DNA of 28,879 nt from positions 1 to 28,879 of the forward strand of contig BNVA01000007.1 in assembly GCA_025997755.1 (NCBI GenBank), read 5' to 3'. The notes beneath the pieces were generated by a model. It searched no databases. It saw only the letters and a program-made list of their open reading frames with translations, and was not told the DNA's origin. Within the stretch, counting starts at the first letter, position 1. Each line of letters begins with the position of its first letter. The translations under genes were made by a program, and so were the position numbers. Below are positions 22,342 to 28,879 of the stretch, piece after piece. The stretch comes from Spirochaetia bacterium (GTDB lineage: Bacteria > Spirochaetota > Spirochaetia > Treponematales > Breznakiellaceae).

Positions 22342-24579
22342 TTGCGTCAAAAAAGTAAACTCATAAAACTATTAGTAGCGTCGCTGGTTTTTGCCGGACT
22401 TGACGTTTGGATGAGCACCGCAATCGCGGGATCATTCCGCTCTTACTACGAGGATACAAGTCTTAAAGCGTTAAATCTTTACGCAAAAACCGCTCCGTCT
22501 GATGCTGCGGACGATGGCAGCGGCTGGGTGGAAGGTCTGCCGGATGTAGTAGAAGGCGGATTTGGGATGCTGTTTACCGTCGATGAAGACGATAATTTTT
22601 TACCGGCAAACGGTGATGAAACGGCGTACGCTATATGGGAAACTCAAAAAGACAGCGAAGAATTTGTAAATGCTCTGGACAGCGTTTACTACATGGTACC
22701 CTACAAGGTACCTTCAAAAATCAAAACTTCGTTGCTGAACCTAGAGAGTGGGAACGATTTCCCATCCTCCCTTAACGTGTACTTTTTGCCGGTAACAGAC
22801 CCTTCCGGTTTCGATGTTGCCGGCGCGGCGTTGATCGCAGTTCCGGCAGGCGCGGGTCTTGCGTTTGAAAAGCTCCTTTTGGCTCTTGCCGTGATTGCTT
22901 GGGTTCTGTTTACGGTGATCCTTGCAATCGCGCTTCTCTCCCGCGATCCTGTTACAAGTTACAGTGTGCTGGTTTTGTTTATCATAACGGCCGCGTTCGT
23001 AGCCTACCCCTTGCTTGAGGCTGTACGGCTCACATTCACAGGCGAAAACGGGGCTTTCTCGCTTGATACTTGGAAAGGCGCATTTGCCTTTGAATCTATT
23101 TCCGCGCTGTGGGGATCGGTAAAGTTAGGAATAATCACGGCATCGGTCTCAACCTTGGTAGGTTTTGCTTTTGCCTTCCTTACCGAAAGAACAAGCGTAC
23201 GCGGTAAAAAGTTTATTAGCACAATGGCTACATTGCCGGTAATCTCGCCGCCGTTTTCACTCACCCTGTCGATAATACTCTTGTTTGGCAACAACGGGCT
23301 TATAACCCATCAGTTGCTAAAACTACCCGAAGGCAGTTTTTCGGTTTACGGGCTAAAAGGGCTTGTACTGGTGCAGACGATCTGTATGTTCCCGATAGCC
23401 TATATGACTCTTTCAAGCGTCTTAAAGTCGATAGATTCAACGGTGGAAGACGCCGCGCTAGACCTTCAGGCGACACGGCTGCATACATTTCTTACAGTTA
23501 CGCTGCCGCTTGCCTTGCCCGGCTTTCTTTCGGCATGGCTTTTGGTGTTTACAAACTCACTTGCCGATTTTGCAAACCCCTTGCTCCTTGCCGGTTCCTA
23601 CCGCGTTCTTTCCGTGGAGGCTTACATTCAAGTTACGGGGCGCAGCAACTTAGGCGGCGGCGCGGCTCTGTCGCTGCTGCTACTTATGCCGAGCCTTACG
23701 GCATTCTTTGCCCAGCGTTACTGGGTGAATAAAAAAAGCGTTGTTACGGTAACAGGCAAGCCTTCTACACGCATTGCCGAGCTTGCCACAAAACCGGTAC
23801 GTTTCGGGCTTACATTTTTTGTAGCCGTTTGTATAGTTTTCATACTCGCTCTTTACGGCACTATAGTAGCCGGCTGCTTTGTAAAAAACTGGGGGATAGA
23901 CTATTCATTCACCCTTGCAAACATAGGAGAAGCCCTTTCCCGCGGCAAACAGGCTATAGCCAGCACGGTAACGCTTGCAGTTGCAGCAACGCCTATAGCC
24001 GGTATTTTGGCTATGATAGCCGCTCTCGTTGTAGTAAGACAAACATTCATAGGCAAGAAAGTACTCGAAGTTTTATTGATGACGCCGTTTGCCGTGCCGG
24101 GCACCTTGCTGGGTATTTCTTATATACTGGCGTTTAACAAACCGCCTTTGCTCCTTGTGGGAACAGCCGCAATCATCGTAATAAACTACATTATCCGGGA
24201 ACTGCCCGTGGGACTTGAAACAGGCGCGGCCTCCTTGCGGCAAATTGATAAGTCGATAGAGGAAGCCGCCCAAGATTTAGGCGCGGATATGCCCAAGGTA
24301 TTTACTTCCGTTGTGCTGCCGCTGATACGTCCTGCGTTTCTCTCCAGTATGTCTTACACCTTTGTCCGTTCTATGACGGCGGTAAGCGCGGTTATCTTCC
24401 TGATCTCCGCCCGCTGGTATCACCTTACCGTTCAGATATATAACTTTTCGGAGAATATACGCTTTGGGCTTGCCAGCGTACTGTGTACGGTGCTGATCAT
24501 CATAGTGCTTGCCGCCAATGGAATTATGGGTCTACTTGTACGTGACAAGGGTTTAACAAATAAGAGGTTTTCGAGGTAA
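22342..24579 (+). CDS. Fused double ABC permease, iron type, with N-terminal extracytoplasmic domain
   Basis: 745 residues from TTG 22342 (chosen over TTG 22336 because GGGGG at 22331-22335 then has a 6-base spacer). Residues 9-29 form a membrane helix, about 30-170 an acidic, likely extracytoplasmic domain (LPDVVEGGFGMLFTVDEDDN, VYYMVPYKVP), and about 180-200 a second helix. Two FbpB-like permease halves follow, each with an EAA-loop motif: EDAALDLQATRLHTFLTVTL near 369 and EEAAQDLGADMPKVFTSVVL near 640. Fused permease halves are usual for FbpB-type systems; the N-terminal domain is not and might sense or hold substrate. It lies 79 bases after the binding protein gene and 26 before the ATPase gene. 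Confidence 0.87.
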   Translation: MRQKSKLIKLLVASLVFAGLDVWMSTAIAGSFRSYYEDTSLKALNLYAKTAPSDAADDGSGWVEGLPDVVEGGFGMLFTVDEDDNFLPANGDETAYAIWETQKDSEEFVNALDSVYYMVPYKVPSKIKTSLLNLESGNDFPSSLNVYFLPVTDPSGFDVAGAALIAVPAGAGLAFEKLLLALAVIAWVLFTVILAIALLSRDPVTSYSVLVLFIITAAFVAYPLLEAVRLTFTGENGAFSLDTWKGAFAFESISALWGSVKLGIITASVSTLVGFAFAFLTERTSVRGKKFISTMATLPVISPPFSLTLSIILLFGNNGLITHQLLKLPEGSFSVYGLKGLVLVQTICMFPIAYMTLSSVLKSIDSTVEDAALDLQATRLHTFLTVTLPLALPGFLSAWLLVFTNSLADFANPLLLAGSYRVLSVEAYIQVTGRSNLGGGAALSLLLLMPSLTAFFAQRYWVNKKSVVTVTGKPSTRIAELATKPVRFGLTFFVAVCIVFILALYGTIVAGCFVKNWGIDYSFTLANIGEALSRGKQAIASTVTLAVAATPIAGILAMIAALVVVRQTFIGKKVLEVLLMTPFAVPGTLLGISYILAFNKPPLLLVGTAAIIVINYIIRELPVGLETGAASLRQIDKSIEEAAQDLGADMPKVFTSVVLPLIRPAFLSSMSYTFVRSMTAVSAVIFLISARWYHLTVQIYNFSENIRFGLASVLCTVLIIIVLAANGIMGLLVRDKGLTNKRFSR

Positions 24580-24605
24580 CAAGAAAATTATTATAGGAGT
24601 TTAAA

Positions 24606-25700
24606 GTGAGTAAAAAAGAGAGTGTTTCGGTTACGCTTGAGGGTGTAACTAAGATTTATAAGGATACGCAGGGAAAGTCCGATGTTATAGCCGTTCACGA
24701 GTCGGACTTTGTGGTTAAAGCCGGTGATCTTGTTACATTGCTGGGACCTTCCGGCTGCGGAAAAACCACCACCCTGCGCATGATAGCCGGTTTTGATCTG
24801 CCTTCATCGGGGAAAATCCTGATCGGGCAGGAAGATGTTACCATGCTGCCGCCGAACAAGAGGGACACCGCAACGGTTTTTCAGAGTTACGGACTTTTTC
24901 CGCACATGACGGTGGGTGAAAATGTTGCCTACGGCTTAAAAATCCGCAAGATGCCCAACGCGGATATTGAAAAAAAAGTCATGCAATTTCTGGAGATGGT
25001 AGGCTTGGGTAAACACTACAACCGCGCTTCCGGGCAGCTTTCCGGCGGTCAGCAGCAGAGAGTGGCATTGGCAAGAAGCCTGATAGTGGAACCTTCCGTG
25101 CTTTTGCTTGATGAGCCGCTTTCAAATCTGGATGCCTTGCTCCGCGAGCAGATGCGTGTGGAAATCCGCCGTATACAAAAATCACTAGGCATTACCGCCG
25201 TCTACGTTACACACGACCGTATTGAGGCAATGAGTCTTTCCGATCATGTAATCGTTATGAAAGACGGCGAAATCAAACAGATGGGTCCCCCCAGAGAGAT
25301 ATACGAACAGCCTAATTCTACTTTTGTCGCGGGTTTTGTCGGGAAAGTAGCGTTTTTCCCCGTACAGGTACTCGAAAAAACATCAAATGGCTTAAAATGC
25401 AGTCTGGGTGAACGTATTTTTGACGGAGCGGGCAGCGCCCCGAATGTAAAAATAGGAACGGAAGCCCGCCTAATGGCACGCCCCGAATCTCTGCGCCTAG
25501 TTGAAAGCGGCAAAGGCTATGTGGAAGGCAAAATCCACATGAATGTCTACCTTGGACACAGCATAGAAACCTTTGTGGAAACCCAATACGGCGAAGTACT
25601 TATCCAAATCGACGACCCCGCTTCAAAAAAGGTCTTTAACGAAGGAGAGGCTGTTTCTATCGACTTTGAACCGGATCGTGTCCGAATACTGGGTGATTAG
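24606..25700 (+). CDS. ABC transporter ATP-binding protein, iron/spermidine type (FbpC/PotA-like)
   Basis: 364 residues; powers the upstream permease. Walker A GPSGCGKT (47-54), Q-loop VFQSYGLFPHM, signature LSGGQ (145-149), Walker B LLLDEP (166-171), D-loop SNLDA, H-loop VTHDRIEAM (H203; Arg-Ile replaces the more usual Gln-x). The C-terminal about 110 residues form a TOBE-type regulatory domain (ARLMARPESLRL, MNVYLGHSIETFVE). GTG start with AGGAG at 24595-24599. Last gene of the importer operon. Confidence 0.92.
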   Translation: MSKKESVSVTLEGVTKIYKDTQGKSDVIAVHESDFVVKAGDLVTLLGPSGCGKTTTLRMIAGFDLPSSGKILIGQEDVTMLPPNKRDTATVFQSYGLFPHMTVGENVAYGLKIRKMPNADIEKKVMQFLEMVGLGKHYNRASGQLSGGQQQRVALARSLIVEPSVLLLDEPLSNLDALLREQMRVEIRRIQKSLGITAVYVTHDRIEAMSLSDHVIVMKDGEIKQMGPPREIYEQPNSTFVAGFVGKVAFFPVQVLEKTSNGLKCSLGERIFDGAGSAPNVKIGTEARLMARPESLRLVESGKGYVEGKIHMNVYLGHSIETFVETQYGEVLIQIDDPASKKVFNEGEAVSIDFEPDRVRILGD

Positions 25701-25712
25701 CGTTACTATACC

Positions 25713-25741
25713 TTGATGTTTTTCTTTATACCCTGCATACT
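25713..25741 (+). promoter_or_regulatory. Candidate promoter of the 25748 gene
   Basis: TTGATG (25713-25718), 17-base spacer, CATACT (25736-25741) preceded by TG, with six bases to the ATG. The -10 matches 4 of 6. It predicts transcription starting at the start codon. Confidence 0.4.
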
Positions 25742-25747
25742 GTAGTT

Positions 25748-27142
25748 ATGGCGGATGGTGATTTTCTTGCAAAACTGAAAGAAGCTTTAGACGCTAGGCG
25801 AAATTGGTTTGAAGTTTCCGAGTTTCCTAAGATGAAGGAGGAATGCAGGAACTTTCATACTGCGATAAGTGCGATCTACGGAAATTTAACAAAAAAAGGG
25901 TTTATTGCGGAAGACCCGTATAAAAACGACAATAAAATTTCGGATATTGATGTTCCTGATTCATCGCCGATGAGCGAGAGTAATAGGCGCGATCAGATTG
26001 GGCTGCGTCTTGCCGCTTTAGACAATCAATTTGATTTTTTTGTAAATTTTTATCCGTTCGCCGTTGAAAACTTTACCCAGCCCAAAATAAAAATCATCTT
26101 AGGTTTGATTAAATATATAGACTGGGTTCATCTTTCGCCGGATGGCGGCAATGCCAATACACAGGCAATATCCACAATTATCACGGATGTCCGCAGACAG
26201 GGGGCAGGTGATCCGCTTTCCGCCAAGGTGCTTAGTGATGCCTTATTTACGCTTAGTAAGACAACCGCGTCCATATCTAATTATTTAAAACAATTAAGCG
26301 ATTTTAACCGCGAGCTTTACAAGTTTGATCTGCGTATGAATGTTACATCGTCCATGTCGGTTCAAGAGGCAAACGCCGCAAATATAAAAAAGAAAATGTC
26401 TCAAACTATGCCGGGCGAAAGTTTTTATCCTGAACTTGCAGAAGAAGTGATAAAAGAGGATTTTTCCGGCGATTCAAAGAACTTGCAGGAAAAGCTGCTT
26501 AAAAAACTTGCCGTTGAGGGAGCAAAGCCTAAAACTGCAACCCAGAAGGTTTCGTTAAAGCCGATTTTAATTGAGGGACTTAACGCCATAGGTTCGTCAG
26601 GTACAAATATTAGCGAAATTATGGAAAAGGTAAAGGAAAATCACGAGTTAATGCAAAATCAAAGAAACAGTTTCTGGGCGAAATTAAAAAGAGCGTTTGC
26701 ACAGATTACGAACGCGGAGCCGGAACCTGTTATCTACGAGCTTGAATACACCGATCCTAATAAAAATACTCCCGTAAAGGATAAGGTAAATTTTAACACT
26801 TTTAGCAGCGAGGTTGATAAAAAAACGGCGATTCTTGCCGCTATGGCGCCCAAAGGCGGAGCCGCAAAAAAACTTGAATCCATGGAAGAAAAGCAGTTGG
26901 TAGAATTACTTCAACGCAATATAAAAGATGTTCAGAGCTTTCACAAGACGCTTAACAATCTGGACGAGTATTTTAAAAATGAGATTAAAAAAGAGGATCG
27001 TGTAAAAGTACGCGGAATTAAGCCGGAATTATCAGCTTTAAAAAATGCCATAACCAAGGCAAATCAAAAACTATACGATTACCATGCCATAAAAGAAGAG
27101 GAAGAACAGTTTAAGCGGCTTGGGATCGATACGGCCGGTTAG
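25748..27142 (+). CDS. Uncharacterised cytoplasmic helical protein
   Basis: 464 residues, not recognised. No signal peptide, no membrane helix, no Cys. Charged and mostly helical with long coiled-coil-prone parts near residues 10-50, 175-230 and 370-460 (for example KKLESMEEKQLVELLQRNIK, EEEEQFKRLGID). A less charged middle (IILGLIKYIDWVHLSP) and a small Pro-rich, strand-like segment (EPEPVIYELEYTDPNKNTPV) break the helices. No Shine-Dalgarno precedes the ATG; a promoter-like -10 ends 6 bases before it. The next gene, an oligopeptide-binding lipoprotein, starts one base after its stop, so the two are cotranscribed and probably linked in function. Possibly lineage-specific. Confidence 0.75.
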   Translation: MADGDFLAKLKEALDARRNWFEVSEFPKMKEECRNFHTAISAIYGNLTKKGFIAEDPYKNDNKISDIDVPDSSPMSESNRRDQIGLRLAALDNQFDFFVNFYPFAVENFTQPKIKIILGLIKYIDWVHLSPDGGNANTQAISTIITDVRRQGAGDPLSAKVLSDALFTLSKTTASISNYLKQLSDFNRELYKFDLRMNVTSSMSVQEANAANIKKKMSQTMPGESFYPELAEEVIKEDFSGDSKNLQEKLLKKLAVEGAKPKTATQKVSLKPILIEGLNAIGSSGTNISEIMEKVKENHELMQNQRNSFWAKLKRAFAQITNAEPEPVIYELEYTDPNKNTPVKDKVNFNTFSSEVDKKTAILAAMAPKGGAAKKLESMEEKQLVELLQRNIKDVQSFHKTLNNLDEYFKNEIKKEDRVKVRGIKPELSALKNAITKANQKLYDYHAIKEEEEQFKRLGIDTAG

Positions 27143-27143
27143 A

Positions 27144-28820
27144 ATGAGAAAAACAATAACCGGCGCTGTACTCTTAATTACGGCAGCCCTATTTTTTTCC
27201 TGTAACGGCGCTCCCGATACGGTTTCCGAACAGCGTGGCGGCAGCTTTATTTTGGCAGCCGCAGAAGATCAAGATGACGGGGATAAGCCGGATTACGCTA
27301 AAGAACGTCCCTCGCTTGTAGACAGGGACACCCTAACGGTAACATTTTCGGGCAGCGATGCGGAATTGGATTTTCGTAAATCGTATCTTGCAAGCGAGGC
27401 GCAGTTTTATACGGCTCTCTACGAAGGACTGTTTTCTTACCACCCGCTGACTATGGAGCCGATAATGGCTGTCTGTGAGCAATGGAAACTTTCGGACGAC
27501 AAAAAGGAATGGACATTCATACTCCGTAAATATGCGCGTTACTGGAACGGCGACACGGTAAAAGCGGAAGATTTCAAGGCGGGGTGGTTTTCGGTCATCG
27601 ATCCAAAAAATGATTCCCCGTATTCTTCGCTGTTTGACATAATCGAAGGGGCAAGAGATTACCGTTTGGGAAAATTGAAAGATAAGGACAAGGTAGGTAT
27701 AACCGCCGTTGATGATAAAACTTTAGTTGTACGGCTTAATTCGCCCGCTTCTTTTTTTCCTAGCATGCTGTGTCATCATACGTTTAGCCCTATACATCCG
27801 TCTATGTTGGGTGTTGAAGATTGGTCTAAGACCCCGCCCATTTCAAACGGCCCATACTATCTCTTGGAAAATAACGGTAAAACAAAAATTCTTGCAAGAA
27901 ATGAACTTTACTGGGGCGCATCCGATGTTGAGTTAAAAAAAATAATCGCAAAATATGTTGATGACGGGGATGAATCGGCTGCAATGTGGAATTCCGGCGA
28001 GGCAAGGTGGATTTCCGGCGAAGTCAATATAGAAGCCCTAACCGATCTTTCCGGTATTGTGGTAAATCCTATGTTTGCCACTCACTATTACTACATAAGC
28101 TCGGCGCGTAAGCCTTGGAATAATTACAAGATCAGGCAGGCTTTGATTCTTTCCCTTCCTTGGGACAAGATCCGCGACGGATACCACCTGCCGGCGAAAA
28201 CCTTGATCTACCCGATTCGCGGTTATCCTCAAATTGAAGGTGTAGAAACCACAGACCTTGAATTGGCAAAGAAATTGCTTGCCGAAGCAGGCTACCCGGA
28301 CGGAAAGGGTTTGCCGCCCCTAGTGCTGCGTCTAAATCCGGCTATGGACAGCGCCCGTGTAGGCGGATTGATGTCGGCATCGTGGATGGATCAGCTTGGT
28401 ATTCAGGTTAAAATTGAGGTGATACCCTTTGCAAATTACTTTGATTCCTTGAAAAAGGATGATTACGATGTGGGCACTTCTACATGGATAGGCGATTTTG
28501 CAGACCCGTACACATTTTTGCAGATGTGGCGGCGCGATTCAAATTTAAACGACGCTCATCACAATGATGATGAATATGAGACCCTCATAGACCGTTCAAT
28601 GATCGAGGAAGGTGAAAAACGCTGGGAAACTCTGTCTAAGGCAGAAGAACTGCTGCTTGAAAGAGGTTCCGTTCTGCCGCTTTCGTACAGCTTCGCGGTT
28701 AATATCATAGACCTAAGTGAAGTTGACGGTTGGTTTACAAATGTCCTCGACATTCACCCGTTTAAGTACCTTTCGTTCAAAAGCTATAAACCCCTACCCG
28801 GTGTTGTGCTGGCAAAATAG
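27144..28820 (+). CDS. Oligopeptide ABC transporter substrate-binding lipoprotein (OppA-like, SBP_bac_5)
   Basis: 558 residues. The leader RKTITGAVLLITAALFFSC carries a spirochaete-style lipobox with Cys20 as lipidation site, so the mature protein is membrane-anchored. After an acidic linker (AAAEDQDDGDKPDYAKERPS) comes a family 5 binding fold: LYEGLFSYHP, WTFILRKYARYWNGDTVKAE, ISNGPYYLLENN, KPWNNYKIRQALILSLPWDK, ELAKKLLAEAGYPDGKG and STWIGDFADPYTFLQMW. It probably captures peptides for an Opp importer whose permease and ATPase genes are not in the window; they may follow to the right. ATG 27144 is chosen over TTG 27120 because it gives a clean signal peptide and does not overlap the previous gene; its ribosome binding site is weak, suggesting coupling. 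Confidence 0.9.
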   Translation: MRKTITGAVLLITAALFFSCNGAPDTVSEQRGGSFILAAAEDQDDGDKPDYAKERPSLVDRDTLTVTFSGSDAELDFRKSYLASEAQFYTALYEGLFSYHPLTMEPIMAVCEQWKLSDDKKEWTFILRKYARYWNGDTVKAEDFKAGWFSVIDPKNDSPYSSLFDIIEGARDYRLGKLKDKDKVGITAVDDKTLVVRLNSPASFFPSMLCHHTFSPIHPSMLGVEDWSKTPPISNGPYYLLENNGKTKILARNELYWGASDVELKKIIAKYVDDGDESAAMWNSGEARWISGEVNIEALTDLSGIVVNPMFATHYYYISSARKPWNNYKIRQALILSLPWDKIRDGYHLPAKTLIYPIRGYPQIEGVETTDLELAKKLLAEAGYPDGKGLPPLVLRLNPAMDSARVGGLMSASWMDQLGIQVKIEVIPFANYFDSLKKDDYDVGTSTWIGDFADPYTFLQMWRRDSNLNDAHHNDDEYETLIDRSMIEEGEKRWETLSKAEELLLERGSVLPLSYSFAVNIIDLSEVDGWFTNVLDIHPFKYLSFKSYKPLPGVVLAK

Positions 28821-28868
28821 CTTTCCCGCCCTAGCAAATTATTCTTATTTCTGCTATGTTTATGGTGA

Positions 28869-28879
28869 GAGAGGAACAT
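28869..28879 (+). promoter_or_regulatory. Likely ribosome binding site and start of the next gene at the window edge
   Basis: GAGAGG (28869-28874), three bases, then AT as the last two bases, consistent with an ATG beginning at 28878 and cut by the edge. A next gene 57 bases after the binding-protein stop would fit continuation of an opp operon. Confidence 0.3.

Noticed and set aside
1..28879. CRISPR arrays, tRNA or rRNA genes, intact transposases or integrases
   Set aside because: No regularly spaced repeats, cloverleaf-like or rRNA-like segments, or transposase/integrase motifs were seen on either strand by eye.

Overview
The window looks like a piece of chromosome from a spirochaete, most likely a Treponema relative, possibly gut-associated. 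This is inferred from gene content and protein character (spirochaete-style lipobox, rho-rpmE pair, stand-alone CdaA/YbbR pair, FbpA-type iron transporter with a fused double permease, 850-residue-class alpha-glucan phosphorylase, frequent GTG and TTG starts). No rRNA or tRNA is present to confirm it.

Region 1 (about 1-2430) is visibly AT-rich. It carries three tightly packed + strand genes: the C-terminal part of a class III nucleotide-cyclase-like protein cut by the window edge, a receiver-like protein, and a nucleoside phosphorylase/nucleosidase-family protein. The set resembles a nucleotide-signalling defence module (cyclase, signalling partner, nucleotide-degrading effector) and is the most novel item here. 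It ends in a cluster of strong hairpins, next to a 20-codon ORF with a strong ribosome binding site.

Region 2 (about 2550-4240) is a decayed type II restriction-modification cluster: a cytosine-5 methyltransferase lacking its catalytic half and frameshifted in motif X, a DUF4928 putative restriction endonuclease with a frameshift near its C-terminus, and a Vsr-like endonuclease remnant with a central deletion. With region 1 it forms a small defence island.

Region 3 (4360-10864, +) is one close-packed row: iolB and iolD (inositol catabolism), then rfbA, rfbC and rfbD (dTDP-L-rhamnose synthesis, without rfbB) and an RgpF-family rhamnan synthesis protein. Region 4 (10861-16440) has a small RelA/SpoT-type HD hydrolase on the - strand, divergent from rho; rpmE follows rho, then cdaA-ybbR-DUF2225 (cyclic-di-AMP synthesis and its regulator). 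Region 5 has htpG (+) converging on an alpha-glucan phosphorylase (-) across a terminator-like hairpin. Region 6 (21255-25700, +) is an iron-type ABC importer: binding protein, fused double permease with an extra N-terminal extracytoplasmic domain, and ATPase. Region 7 (25748-28820, +) is an unrecognised cytoplasmic protein followed by an oligopeptide-binding lipoprotein; a further gene seems to start exactly at the right edge.

A recurring regulatory feature is that several genes (HD hydrolase, cdaA, glgP, and the 25748 gene) have a sigma-70-like promoter whose -10 box ends only 5-9 bases before the start codon, with no convincing Shine-Dalgarno, which suggests leaderless or near-leaderless mRNAs. 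These promoter calls are by eye.
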